A stretch of DNA of 64,000 nucleotides from Desulforamulus ferrireducens (lineage in GTDB: Bacteria > Bacillota > Desulfotomaculia > Desulfotomaculales > Desulfotomaculaceae). How positions within the stretch are numbered: the first letter of the stretch is position 1; every line of letters begins with the position of its first letter. A program made the position numbers and the translations under genes. Below are positions 15,930-25,707 of the stretch, piece after piece. The stretch covers positions 1,922,001 to 1,986,000 of the forward strand of contig NZ_CP019698.1 in NCBI RefSeq assembly GCF_002005145.1, written 5' to 3'. A model generated the notes under the pieces. The model made no database searches. It was not told the origin of the DNA and worked only from the letters and a program-made list of their open reading frames with translations.

Positions 15930-17597
15930 ATGAATTGGTATCATGCAGCATTTAGTATGATCGGCGGTGTAGGATTGCTACTGTATGGTATGTCCTTAAT
16001 GAAGGATAACTTGCAGAAGGTAGCAGGCAAAAAATTAAGAGAAATTCTTATGGTACTGACCAAAAACCGGTTTGTGGGTCTGGGACTGGGATTTTTGATC
16101 ACTTTGTTATTTCAAAGCAGCACGGCAACCACTGTATTACTGATCGGCCTGACCAGTGCCTCCATCATTACCCTGCGGGAAACCCTGGCGGTACTGTTGG
16201 GCGCAGATATCGGCAGTACCGTCACAGCCCAACTTATAGCCTTAAAGGCTACCGAAATATCCTTACCGGTAATTTTTATTGCCGCCTTTATTTTGCTGTT
16301 TAGTAAAACCAGACGGAAAAAAAGATTATCCTTAGCCATCATGGGCTTTGGCTTACTGTTTCTGGGCTTAAAAATAATGTCAGATACCATGGCACCCTTA
16401 AAGTCCGATCCCTCCGTAGGAATTATTCTTACAAAAATGAGTGCCTATCCGGTGGTAGAGATGGCCATCGCAGCCATTTTTACCTTCCTGGTGTCCAGTA
16501 GTGCCGCTTCCATTGGTATTATTATGCTCCTGGCAATGCAACATTTGATTACCCTGGAGCAAGCCATTTACATGCTGCTGGGGGCAAACATCGGCACTAC
16601 CTTTACTCCTTTACTCTCCAGTATAGGCTCCTCCAGGGAATCACAAAGGGTAGCCTGGGCACATTTTTTCTTTAAGGTTACAGGGGTGTTACTCTTCCTC
16701 CCCTTCGTTAATCAAGTGGCCGGTTTAATGAGAGCTTTTGCCTCCTCTCCCGGTTTTCAGGTGGCAAATACCCACACCTTCTTTAATATCACCATAGCCC
16801 TTTTGTATCTACCCTTTATTCATTATATAGCTACCTTTTTAGAAAAGTGGATTAAGGATAAAAAGGAGGGTAGCCACTTTGGCCCTAAGTATCTGGATGA
16901 AAATCTGCTCGATAGTCCGGAACTGGCCATCGGTATGTCCCATAAGGAGACTATCCAAATTTCAGATTTAGTCACTTCTATGGTAAGTCCCATATACTCT
17001 CTCTTTGAATATTACAACCAGGATAAAGTGGATAAAATTTTAGAGAAAGAAGACCGGGTAGACCTTCTTTCCATGGCCACCAATAATTATTTGACCAAAC
17101 TGCTGAGAAATAACCTCACCCGGGATGAATTTAACCGTTCTATGGGCTTGGTGAATATTGTTAGAGAATATGAATTTATCGGGGACGTGATTGAAAGAAA
17201 TATTTTGGGTAAGGCAGAAAATATGAATATTCGCAATCTACAGTTTTCCCAAGATGGGCAACAGGAACTGAAGCTACTCCATGAGAAAACCTTAGAAATA
17301 TTGCGGATAGTAAATACCGCCTTCGCCACCAATAATCCTGCTCTGGCCGAAAAAGCAGTGAATTTACAGGAAGAACTATCCGACCTGCACTTCCGCTTAA
17401 AAATGAGCCATATAGCAAGGATGAGAAAGAACGGCCAGGAAAGTGAAAAAACCAGCTTTATTCATATAGATCTGTTAAATTGTTATTTGCAGATTAGTGA
17501 ACATGCTAAGAACATAGCCAATATTATTCTGGCTCCCCAATCATATCAATGGGAAAACTCTCTCTTCGCTAACAGAGAAGTGCCCCAAAATATCTAA
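15930..17597 (+). CDS. Na+/phosphate cotransporter family protein with PhoU-like C-terminus
   Basis: A 555-residue NptA/YjbB-type transporter. The membrane half (about residues 1-310) holds two inverted repeats with the signature QSSTATT (about 64) and SSSAASIG (about 193). The soluble half (about 340-555) is helical and PhoU-like. It is thought to move phosphate coupled to sodium. The ATG at 15930 follows GGGGGTGA. It is monocistronic, with its own terminator. Confidence 0.92.
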   Translation: MNWYHAAFSMIGGVGLLLYGMSLMKDNLQKVAGKKLREILMVLTKNRFVGLGLGFLITLLFQSSTATTVLLIGLTSASIITLRETLAVLLGADIGSTVTAQLIALKATEISLPVIFIAAFILLFSKTRRKKRLSLAIMGFGLLFLGLKIMSDTMAPLKSDPSVGIILTKMSAYPVVEMAIAAIFTFLVSSSAASIGIIMLLAMQHLITLEQAIYMLLGANIGTTFTPLLSSIGSSRESQRVAWAHFFFKVTGVLLFLPFVNQVAGLMRAFASSPGFQVANTHTFFNITIALLYLPFIHYIATFLEKWIKDKKEGSHFGPKYLDENLLDSPELAIGMSHKETIQISDLVTSMVSPIYSLFEYYNQDKVDKILEKEDRVDLLSMATNNYLTKLLRNNLTRDEFNRSMGLVNIVREYEFIGDVIERNILGKAENMNIRNLQFSQDGQQELKLLHEKTLEILRIVNTAFATNNPALAEKAVNLQEELSDLHFRLKMSHIARMRKNGQESEKTSFIHIDLLNCYLQISEHAKNIANIILAPQSYQWENSLFANREVPQNI

Positions 17598-17602
17598 ATG
17601 CC

Positions 17603-17635
17603 AAAAACTCCCACACTGGGTGGGAGTTTTTGCTA
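17603..17635. terminator. Bidirectional terminator, 12-bp stem
   Basis: AAAAACTCCCAC (17603-17614) pairs exactly with GTGGGAGTTTTT (17620-17631). It serves the plus transporter gene and the minus gene ending at 17660. Confidence 0.88.
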
Positions 17636-17659
17636 TGTCGCAGAAATGTTACCTTGAAA

Positions 17660-19039
17660 TTACAAACCAAAAAAGCTACTAAATTTGCTGGCAAGTTTAA
17701 CCAAGGGTCTGTTAAGTCTGGCTTCTAATTCCATCTTTTCAGACTGCACCCTACTTAATTCCTGTTGAGTTAAACGAAGTGTCCTTTGTAGGTCTTCCCC
17801 GTCTTCCAATGCCTCTTTTAAATCATTACTTAAGATATTGATATCCTGCTGTAATTTACGTTCTTCATACTGATGATTTTGCTGATACTTCTCTATCTTT
17901 TGTTTTAGTTCCACTATTTCTGTCTGTAGTTCAGCTACCCTGGTGCTATAACGTTCCTTTAATTCGGCTAGGCGTGCTTTATTCTCCCGATCCCGTTCCT
18001 TGTATTGCTGGAGTTTAGTAAATAATCCTTCTAAACTGGCTTGATTTTTCTCAGCCAATTCCTTAAGCTGGAGCTTAGCCTGTTCCTCTTCTTTGGCTCT
18101 ACGCACCCATAAACGACATTGATATAGAATACTGTTAGCCTTATTTTCGGCTCTTTCTAATTCATGACGATAACGCAAAATCTCCTTTTTCCTTAAATTT
18201 AATAACAGATCCTTTTCCGATAATTGAGTGGCCAAATGATTGTATTGCTCAACCATCGAAGCCCTTTGGGCTAAGGCAGCAGCCGCTTCCCGTTGCGCGG
18301 AACTTAACTCGTTGAGCTGATATACTAATTTCTCATTCTTTTGCAATAATTTTTGTCTATCATTCTGCCATTGTCTTTTTTGTTTGTTTAAGATATTTAA
18401 ATACCGCTTTACCAAATCATCGTAAAGGTTGTGAGATTGGGCATTGTAAGTCCAAACATCACTGCTAATCCTTTCAAAGTAAGGAAACTTATTGAGTACC
18501 TGCTGTACTGCCGGCTTAGTGGTGGGACGCCACTCGTTAACACATTCAAATACTTGCTGAGAGGATAGTCCCCCTTGATGCATCTTTAAGGCCTTAATAA
18601 CTAAATGTTTGAGGGAATATTGTTCTGCCTCCACATTCCATTCGGTTAAGCCCCAGTTGCCATTATCTAACTGTACAAAACGACCATCCGGCATCAAGGC
18701 TGCTTCTTCGGCCAGCTTTCGCATTCTTTTCTTACGGGACACCGGGTTACTTACCACCTGGCGTAAAGCGATGGGTTGTTGACGTTTAAGCAGCAGTTGA
18801 TAAAAATGATCGTTCTCTGGGCAACCCTGTAACTTCAAGCGATATTTACCATTTTCATCTGCATAAAAGCAGGCATGTTGTTTCAGACAGAGTCGAATTC
18901 TTTCCATGACTTTATCTGGAGAATAATCTTGCATCATCTTTTTTTGCACATAGGGAGTTATTTCTTCGATGGATAAACCGTCAAAAAAGAAAAGTGTTTT
19001 CTTTAAAACATCCGTAAGTGAGTTGAGTTTTGTGGTCAC
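17660..19039 (-). CDS. Winged-helix (HARE-HTH-like) repeats plus long coiled-coil protein
   Basis: A 459-residue protein of unknown role. Residues 1-215 look like three successive small winged-helix units: LSIEEITPYVQKKM to GKYRL, PIALRQVVSNPV to NGNWGLTEW, and GGLSSQQVFECVNEW to SDVWTYN. Each begins with a helix-initiating hydrophobic motif and ends in an aromatic beta-hairpin, as in HARE-HTH domains such as RNA polymerase delta. Residues 225-440 are a continuous heptad-type coiled coil rich in K, E, Q and L, and a short tail (LVKLASKFSSFFGL) could form an amphipathic membrane- or protein-binding helix. The GTG at 19039 has GGAAGGTGATG upstream. It may link DNA or the transcription machinery to a scaffold; that is inference. 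Confidence 0.78.
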   Translation of the reverse strand: MTTKLNSLTDVLKKTLFFFDGLSIEEITPYVQKKMMQDYSPDKVMERIRLCLKQHACFYADENGKYRLKLQGCPENDHFYQLLLKRQQPIALRQVVSNPVSRKKRMRKLAEEAALMPDGRFVQLDNGNWGLTEWNVEAEQYSLKHLVIKALKMHQGGLSSQQVFECVNEWRPTTKPAVQQVLNKFPYFERISSDVWTYNAQSHNLYDDLVKRYLNILNKQKRQWQNDRQKLLQKNEKLVYQLNELSSAQREAAAALAQRASMVEQYNHLATQLSEKDLLLNLRKKEILRYRHELERAENKANSILYQCRLWVRRAKEEEQAKLQLKELAEKNQASLEGLFTKLQQYKERDRENKARLAELKERYSTRVAELQTEIVELKQKIEKYQQNHQYEERKLQQDINILSNDLKEALEDGEDLQRTLRLTQQELSRVQSEKMELEARLNRPLVKLASKFSSFFGL

Positions 19040-19268
19040 AGACGTCCATCACCTTCCTGTAATATATTAAACGGCAAAAATGGAATTATATGCCTTTTAC
19101 CCTTGTTATATTCCCCAAATATTTCCAGTTCCCTGCAAATTATTTGTAAATTTTTTCCTACAAGATTCGTTAGCAGCCTACAACGTATTTAACTTTGTTT
19201 CGGTTTCCCTGTCGTAGGAGTATAAATAATAAAGTCTTTTGACACAAAAATTAAAGTATTTTAAATGC

Positions 19269-19298
19269 TTGTAAATTTAGGCACAAGTAACATATAAT
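19269..19298 (+). promoter_or_regulatory. Probable sigma-A promoter of acuA
   Basis: TTGTAA (19269-19274), an 18-base spacer and TATAAT (19293-19298). The 332-base gap 19040-19372 also holds a TTGACA at about 19239 without a good partner; otherwise it is AT-rich and shows no other feature. Confidence 0.6.
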
Positions 19299-19305
19299 AA
19301 GTTTA

Positions 19306-19326
19306 AAAGGTAAAATATTTACCTTT
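19306..19326 (+). promoter_or_regulatory. Palindromic operator candidate at the acuA transcription start
   Basis: AAAGGTAAA and TTTACCTTT form a perfect 9-bp inverted repeat around ATA, placed where transcription from the promoter just upstream should begin. It is not a CcpA cre site by eye. Confidence 0.4.
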
Positions 19327-19372
19327 AACGGTAAAAAATAATGTCTAAATTGTTTTGCTGAGGGGGTGTACC

Positions 19373-20035
19373 ATGAGTATTGCCTTTGGCGCTAATCACA
19401 ACGATAAAAGTGAATCAGCAACAATCAAAATAGAACATGGCATACTCCAAACGCCCCGCGGGGTTGTTCATTTGGAAGGGCCTTGCAACAGTGACTACAT
19501 TGCTCGCCTGACCATGGATGCGGGATTAAAAATTTTCCGTCCTCCTTCCCGGCAGCAAGAGGCCTTGATGTTGATTTCCAATTTGCCCGAGGGAAAGGTA
19601 TTCATTGCCCGGTTTCAAGACACCATCATTGGTTATGTAACATTCCATTACCCCGATGAGTATAGCCGCTGGAGTAAACATCCTTATATACTGGAGTTAG
19701 GGGCGGTGGAAGTCAGCCCCGAATGGCGTAAGGATAGGATTGCTCATTTTCTATTGAAAGAAGCTTTTCAAAATGGTTTCGTGGAGAATCACATCATCAT
19801 CACCATTGAATTCTGTTGGCATTGGGACTTAAAGAACAGTGGATTATCCATGATGGATTACCAAAGAATGTTAACAAGACTTTTTTCAGCAGTAGGCTTA
19901 CAAAAAAGGGCCACCGATGATCCAGACATAACAGAACACCCGGCCAATGTGATGATGGCAAGAATTGGTAAGAATGTGCCCAAAGAGGCGATTATGAGGT
20001 TTGAGGAATTGACATTTTTAAACAGAAGAATTTAA
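19373..20035 (+). CDS. acuA: Acetoin utilisation protein AcuA-like GNAT acetyltransferase
   Basis: A 220-residue GNAT protein matching AcuA, which in Bacillus acetylates the catalytic lysine of acetyl-CoA synthetase and switches it off. Shared marks are IFRPPSRQQEAL, LPEGKVFIARF, GYVTFHYPDEYSRWS, ELGAVEVSPEWR (the acetyl-CoA binding region), EFCWHWDLK and the C-terminal EHPANVMMARIGKNV. The ATG at 19373 follows GAGGGGGTG. The acuB and acuC genes found beside it in Bacillus are absent, so it is a stand-alone gene with its own promoter and terminator. Confidence 0.9.
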   Translation: MSIAFGANHNDKSESATIKIEHGILQTPRGVVHLEGPCNSDYIARLTMDAGLKIFRPPSRQQEALMLISNLPEGKVFIARFQDTIIGYVTFHYPDEYSRWSKHPYILELGAVEVSPEWRKDRIAHFLLKEAFQNGFVENHIIITIEFCWHWDLKNSGLSMMDYQRMLTRLFSAVGLQKRATDDPDITEHPANVMMARIGKNVPKEAIMRFEELTFLNRRI

Positions 20036-20071
20036 AAGGAGATGTTGTTCACTACGCAACATCTCCTTTTT
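20034..20071 (+). terminator. acuA terminator
   Basis: Perfect stem AAAAGGAGATGTTG (20034-20047) with CAACATCTCCTTTT (20057-20070). Its GGAG-TGTTG core resembles the hairpins of the composite repeats. Confidence 0.88.
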
Positions 20072-20190
20072 AACGTTGTTATAAGTTACACGCTGGCAGC
20101 CTTAAGCCATAGGCCTTTTTAGAACCTTCCCCAGTGTGGGAATTGGGCATAAAAACAACTCCCCAAGTCCGCTTCGCGCCAGCCCCCTCT

Positions 20191-20296
20191 GGGGAATATA
20201 CTACCAGTACAGGTTTAATCTATCTAAGCCGACGGCTGATGGCAGATGGCCGATGGCCAAAAAAGGAGTGTCGCAAATTTTGCGCACTCCTTTTTG
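20191..20296 (+). repeat. Composite intergenic repeat, copy 1 (conserved box, heptamer tract, hairpin)
   Basis: Box GGGGAATATACTACCAGTAC, then AGGTTTAATC and CTAAGCC (20191-20230), is followed by a heptanucleotide tract GCCGACG, GCTGATG, GCAGATG, GCCGATG (about 20228-20258) and the hairpin 20259-20296. The same parts recur near 49.9 kb and 60.1 kb in inverted orientation. The element lies between convergent acuA and guaB. A further shorter GGCC-rich patch (AAGCCATAGGCC) lies at about 20104-20115. Confidence 0.7.
20259..20296. terminator. Bidirectional terminator-like hairpin of repeat copy 1
   Basis: AAAAAGGAGTGTCGCAA pairs with TTGCGCACTCCTTTTT with one bulged base. It probably ends guaB transcripts on the minus strand. 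Confidence 0.75.
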
Positions 20297-20315
20297 GTCG
20301 TCAGCTTTAATCATA

Positions 20316-21800
<1,485 letters not shown>

Positions 21801-21894
21801 TTAATACTTAAAATTTAATATTCGTTTATTATATCACAGCAAAGTTATGGTTGCTAGAAAAATATCGTAAATATGGAAAATAAGTCATGGGCTT

Positions 21895-21941
21895 GGTATA
21901 AAAAATAAGACTCCTGCCGGTATTAAACCGCTAGGGAGTCT
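21895..21941 (-). terminator. Terminator after the small minus-strand gene
   Basis: AGACTCC and GGGAGTCT with an inner CGGT/ACCG stem, followed on the minus strand by TTATTTTTTATA. Confidence 0.75.
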
Positions 21942-21950
21942 ATATGACCT

Positions 21951-22175
21951 TTAATCCTGCCCCACAATTGAACCGATGCCATGGGTCCAAAAGTGCTCCT
22001 TTAAGTAACCAATACACTTTTCTGTAACACCAAATTCTTCAGCCATTTCTTGATCGGATTTATTGTTCTTAATACCGTCAATCAAGGCATCGAAATCGAC
22101 TCCTACTTCCTTGGCTTTGGTTTCCAGGCTTGGTTCAGTGCTCCAGGGAACCCTGGAACGAAGAAATTCTTCCAT
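21951..22175 (-). CDS. Small conserved-looking protein with helix-turn-helix-like segment
   Basis: A 74-residue protein. The stretch ALIDGIKNNKSDQEMAEEFGVTEKCIGYLKEHF looks like a small helix-turn-helix (SDQEMAEEFGVTEKCI would be the turn and recognition helix), followed by a C-terminal HGIGSIVGQD. The ATG at 22175 has GGGAGGGA at nine bases. It may be a small regulator; its target is unknown. It has its own terminator and lies between guaB and cobC. Confidence 0.7.
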   Translation of the reverse strand: MEEFLRSRVPWSTEPSLETKAKEVGVDFDALIDGIKNNKSDQEMAEEFGVTEKCIGYLKEHFWTHGIGSIVGQD

Positions 22176-22243
22176 TGCTTATTCCCTCCCTACAGGATTA
22201 CTAAACCTAGTCTGTCTCGGGAGGAAATCTCTTATCCATTGAT

Positions 22244-22873
22244 TTATATTTTGTTTTCGTTTTTAATATGGCCAGTGTCGTTATATAGTTCCAGAACCCC
22301 TTGTTCAAAACCGTGATATTCCAAGATACTCAAAGAAACATTGTCCATCTTTAGTTTCCAAAAGTGATTTAAATCCATGCCCAGTAAGGTTCCAACAATT
22401 ACCCTAATCACCCCACCGTGGGCAGCTATCACCACTGTTTCCCCCGGGTGTTTCTTAACAATTTCAGCCAGGGCTTTGTTACACCGATCTGCCACCTGCT
22501 GTAATTTTTCTCCGGCAGGTATGGCCGTGGTTAGGGGATTGGACCACCAACGCTTGCTAATCTCACCAAAGGATTCGGAAATTTCTTTATAGGTAAGGCC
22601 TTCCCACTGACCAAAATTTATTTCGCGCAGTTCAGGTAGATAATTTACGGTTAGCCGGTGAGGTTCAGCGATTATTTCTGCCGTCTCCCTGGCCCGGGAC
22701 AAATCGCTGCTATAAACGGCATCTATTTTATGCCCCTGCAACCGCTTGGCCAGTGCTTTGGCTTGCTGTCGGCCGACATCAGACAAGGGGATATCGCTAT
22801 GTCCTTGAAATTTGCCCCCAGCATTCCAGCTAGTTTCACCATGACGTACCAGATAAATCCTTGTCTTCAACAT
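22244..22873 (-). CDS. cobC: Histidine phosphatase, alpha-ribazole phosphatase (CobC)-like
   Basis: A 209-residue phosphoglycerate-mutase-like phosphatase with the RHG motif (YLVRHGETSWN, catalytic His near residue 10), the acid pocket and the second histidine in IAAHGGVIR (about 150). Its place 11 bases after cobU indicates the alpha-ribazole-5'-phosphate phosphatase of the nucleotide-loop pathway of cobalamin synthesis. The ATG at 22873 follows AAAGGA; a GTG at 22888 is in frame but overlaps the cobU stop. Confidence 0.88.
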   Translation of the reverse strand: MLKTRIYLVRHGETSWNAGGKFQGHSDIPLSDVGRQQAKALAKRLQGHKIDAVYSSDLSRARETAEIIAEPHRLTVNYLPELREINFGQWEGLTYKEISESFGEISKRWWSNPLTTAIPAGEKLQQVADRCNKALAEIVKKHPGETVVIAAHGGVIRVIVGTLLGMDLNHFWKLKMDNVSLSILEYHGFEQGVLELYNDTGHIKNENKI

Positions 22874-22884
22874 AATCAATCCTT

Positions 22885-23451
22885 TCACTTCATGGGTAGA
22901 GCCAGTGCCTTTAGCTCCACCGGTAGACCGGCAATCACCAGGTACACCGCCTTGGCATACCGGGCCATAATTTGATTAGCCGCGCCTGCCAAATCACGAA
23001 ATTGACGTCCCATGGGAGTGTCTGGCACAATCCCTAAACCCACTTCGTTACTGACGATTATAACATTAGCTGCAGTGTTTTGACATAGTTCGGCAACCTT
23101 TTCCACTTCCTGCAGTATGAAAGCTTCCTTTACCGATCCCATGTCACTTTGTGCTTCCCGCAACAGCAAATTGGTTAACCAAAGGGTTAAACAATCAATA
23201 AGAATAACCTCATATTCCTGGGCATATTTCTCTACCACCTTGGCCAGATCTATGGTTTCCTCTATGGTAACCCAGGAAGCTGGACGGCGCCGGCGATGTT
23301 CTTTCACCCTTTGGGCCATTTCCTCATCATAGACAGCAGCTGTGGCTAGATAAAGTACTCTGTCACCAAGTCCCTGGGCCAGTTTTTCGGCAAAACTGCT
23401 TTTACCGCTGCGGGTACCGCCCAATACCAGCGTTAGTTTTCCTTCTTGCAT
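22885..23451 (-). CDS. cobU: Adenosylcobinamide kinase/adenosylcobinamide-phosphate guanylyltransferase
   Basis: A 188-residue bifunctional CobU. The N-terminal P-loop GGTRSGKSSFAE, the YLATAAVYDEEM segment with the guanylylated-histidine region (RVKEHRRRRP) and DCLTLWLTNLL are family signatures. It phosphorylates adenosylcobinamide and transfers GMP to it. The ATG at 23451 follows GTAGGAGAT. No cobalamin riboswitch is visible in the 87-base gap to the divergent HD-domain gene. Confidence 0.95.
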   Translation of the reverse strand: MQEGKLTLVLGGTRSGKSSFAEKLAQGLGDRVLYLATAAVYDEEMAQRVKEHRRRRPASWVTIEETIDLAKVVEKYAQEYEVILIDCLTLWLTNLLLREAQSDMGSVKEAFILQEVEKVAELCQNTAANVIIVSNEVGLGIVPDTPMGRQFRDLAGAANQIMARYAKAVYLVIAGLPVELKALALPMK

Positions 23452-23538
23452 GGTCTTATCTCCTACATTGCATTATCAACAAAAAGCTATTATGATGGTT
23501 AATGTATGCGAAATTCTATGGTTCTGGTGGAGGTTCCC

Positions 23539-24063
23539 ATGGCAGCTATACAACGGGTAAAACAATTCTGGTATGCAATAATGTCTCAATTGGGTCCGGC
23601 AGAAATTGAATTTGTCCAAAAAATCCTGAGTCCACAGGAACAAACCCTGTTTTTTGCCATGGATAGGCCAACCCAAACCCATTGTTACAGGGTAGCCCAA
23701 ACCTGCCTGGAGCTGATTGCCAACCAAAAAAATATTAATCAGGAGTTATTGATCAAATCAGCCCTGTTGCACGATATTGGTAAACCGGCCAATTGCATTA
23801 CCACCCTGGATAAAGTTTTCATTGTCCTGCTTAATGCCCTGGCCCCCTGGATATTTAAGAAAATTCTCCGTTCCTCCAGGCGTGGTCATTTTATCCAGGC
23901 TTGTAAACATCATGTCAATCATGCTGCTCAAGGAGCAGCCTTAGCTGAAAAAGCTCATTTGCCCGGGCCAATGGTTGCTTTAATTAAAAACCATCATCAT
24001 CCACCCAGGCCCGAGGACCCACCGGAACTAGTCCTTCTGAGGCAAGCAGACGAGTTAAATTAA
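23539..24063 (+). CDS. HD-domain (HDIG-type) hydrolase
   Basis: A protein of about 174 residues with a minimal HD phosphohydrolase domain: THCYRVAQTC, then LLHDIGKP (the metal-binding HD pair) and KHHVNHAAQGA, then NHHHPP. The size and order resemble small HDIG proteins of clostridia; the substrate (a nucleotide or phosphoester) is unknown. The ATG at 23539 is favoured by TGGAGG just upstream; the ATG at 23506 has no site. It diverges from cobU. Confidence 0.82.
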   Translation: MAAIQRVKQFWYAIMSQLGPAEIEFVQKILSPQEQTLFFAMDRPTQTHCYRVAQTCLELIANQKNINQELLIKSALLHDIGKPANCITTLDKVFIVLLNALAPWIFKKILRSSRRGHFIQACKHHVNHAAQGAALAEKAHLPGPMVALIKNHHHPPRPEDPPELVLLRQADELN

Positions 24064-24125
24064 ACTGCCCCTCGGTTTCAATATTATAGCATAGTCCTTC
24101 GGGATATTTTGAAGAATTTGGGCTA

Positions 24126-24151
24126 CAAACAAAAACACCGCCCAAGGCGGT
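24126..24151 (-). terminator. Terminator of the small coiled-coil gene
   Basis: ACCGCC/GGCGGT stem (24137-24142 with 24146-24151), then GTTTTTGTTTG on the minus strand. Confidence 0.7.
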
Positions 24152-24156
24152 ATGGC

Positions 24157-24423
24157 TTATACTCCAGAAGTAAGGTTTGCCAACTGATTTTGTAGTTCTA
24201 CAATCCTTCTGTTTTGATTCAGCAGAGACTTGGCATAACGATAATTATCTTTGTGCAATTTACGATTCTCTTTTTCTAATTTCGAAACAAAACCACTTTT
24301 ATCTTTTTCAATCTTCTCAATCAAATTCATTAATACCCGGCGACTTAATCGTAATTGCTCCACTTTTTCTTCCAGCTCCTGGATACGTCTTTGCAGATAT
24401 TGAATATCCGCACTACCGTTCAA
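24157..24423 (-). CDS. Small coiled-coil protein (88 residues)
   Basis: An almost entirely helical protein with heptad repeats from residue 5 to about 85 (IQYLQRRIQELEEKVEQL and following), no transmembrane segment and no cysteine. The TTG at 24423 is behind GGGGTGGTGA. It has its own terminator and lies between the HD gene and the aminotransferase. Function unknown; small coiled coils of this kind occur in cell-division or spore proteins, but nothing here decides. Confidence 0.65.
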   Translation of the reverse strand: MNGSADIQYLQRRIQELEEKVEQLRLSRRVLMNLIEKIEKDKSGFVSKLEKENRKLHKDNYRYAKSLLNQNRRIVELQNQLANLTSGV

Positions 24424-24490
24424 ACTTCACCACCCCTTAGCTTCTGCTTATCAGTAGTATATGCTTAAGAGACGGGAAGTAGACATTTAA

Positions 24491-25666
24491 CTAACTAAAG
24501 GAAAAGGAATCAGTAACTCTGGCAATAGCTTCCAGAAGGTCTTCCTCCGGTTGCACCATGGCAATCCTCACATAGCCTTCACCCTGGGCACCGAAGGCAA
24601 CGCCAGGTACTATAAGGATACCGGTTTTGTCTAAGAACTCCAGGCAAAAGTCCACAGAGGATTGATAGCCCTTGGGTAGCGGAGCCCAGATAAACATGGA
24701 TGCCTGAGGCTTTGGCATCTGCCATCCCAGTTTTGCCAAACCATCTACCAAAATGTCACGTCTTCTCTGATAGGTGGCTGCGGTTTGCCGCACACATTCC
24801 TGATCCCCTGTGAGGGCAGCTATACCTGCTTCTTGAACAGCGGCAAAAACGCCATAATCAATATTTGACTTAATGGTACCCAGTGCCCTGAGTACATCGG
24901 CATTGCCCACGGCAAAGCCAATGCGACAGCCAGCCATATTATAGGTTTTCGAGAGGGAGTAAAACTCGATGCCCACTTCCTTAGCGCCGGGCACCTCCAG
25001 AAAACTCATGGGTTTAAAACCATCATAGGCTAATTCCGCATAGGCCACATCATGACAGACCACAATGCCATAGGTTTTAGCAAATTCAATAACCTTCTTA
25101 AAGAAATCTGCATTGGCAGAAGCAGCCACAGGATTATTGGGGTAATTAATAGTCAATAATTTTGCCCTTTGGGCCACCTCTAAGGGTATTTGCTCGAGGT
25201 TGGGAAGAAACTCATTTTCCGCCAGTAAGGGCAGGGGGTAGATTTCACCCTCTGCTAATTGAATGGAGGCTGAATAAATAGGATAACCTGGATCCGGCAC
25301 CAAGGCAATATCACCGGGATTAATAAAGGCCAGAGCAACATGGGCCAGGCCATCCTGGGAGCCCATCAAGGTTAGCACCTCGCTGGCGGGATCTAAATCC
25401 ACATTAAACCTTTGTTTGTACCACTTAGCCAGAGCCTGGTGCAGTTCTAGCTTTCCCGCCAGAGGATAGGTGTAGTTACGGGGATTTTCCACGCCCCGTC
25501 TGAGTGCCTCTATAATGTGGGGCGCCGGTGGTAAATCAGGACTACCCACGCTTAAATCTATCACCCTAATACCGGTTGCTTCCTTCTCCTTCTTAGCTTT
25601 AGCTAACTCAGAAAAGATGCCTGGGGCCAGTGACTCCATTCGTCTCGCCAATTTCTTCATACACAT
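24491..25666 (-). CDS. Class I/II aminotransferase, LL-diaminopimelate aminotransferase-like
   Basis: A 391-residue PLP enzyme of fold type I. VGSPDLPP near residue 41, INYPNNPV near 170, CHDVAYAEL near 203 and the PLP-lysine motif SLSKTYNMAGCRIGF (Lys about 239) are visible. The pattern is that of the clostridial DapL/MJ1391-type LL-diaminopimelate aminotransferases and of related MalY/AlaT-like enzymes. DapA, DapB, DapG and Asd are encoded elsewhere in the window, and no dapD/dapE/dapF genes are seen here. A DapL role would complete lysine/DAP synthesis, but that is inference. The ATG at 25666 follows AAAGGA. Confidence 0.85.
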   Translation of the reverse strand: MCMKKLARRMESLAPGIFSELAKAKKEKEATGIRVIDLSVGSPDLPPAPHIIEALRRGVENPRNYTYPLAGKLELHQALAKWYKQRFNVDLDPASEVLTLMGSQDGLAHVALAFINPGDIALVPDPGYPIYSASIQLAEGEIYPLPLLAENEFLPNLEQIPLEVAQRAKLLTINYPNNPVAASANADFFKKVIEFAKTYGIVVCHDVAYAELAYDGFKPMSFLEVPGAKEVGIEFYSLSKTYNMAGCRIGFAVGNADVLRALGTIKSNIDYGVFAAVQEAGIAALTGDQECVRQTAATYQRRRDILVDGLAKLGWQMPKPQASMFIWAPLPKGYQSSVDFCLEFLDKTGILIVPGVAFGAQGEGYVRIAMVQPEEDLLEAIARVTDSFSFS

Positions 25667-25707
25667 CTACGTTCCTTTCTAACACCTTTACCAAATGATC
25701 CGGGGGT

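Noticed and set aside
23452-23538. Cobalamin riboswitch for cobU
   Set aside because: The gap is only 87 bases and shared with a divergent gene; no B12-box-like sequence was seen.
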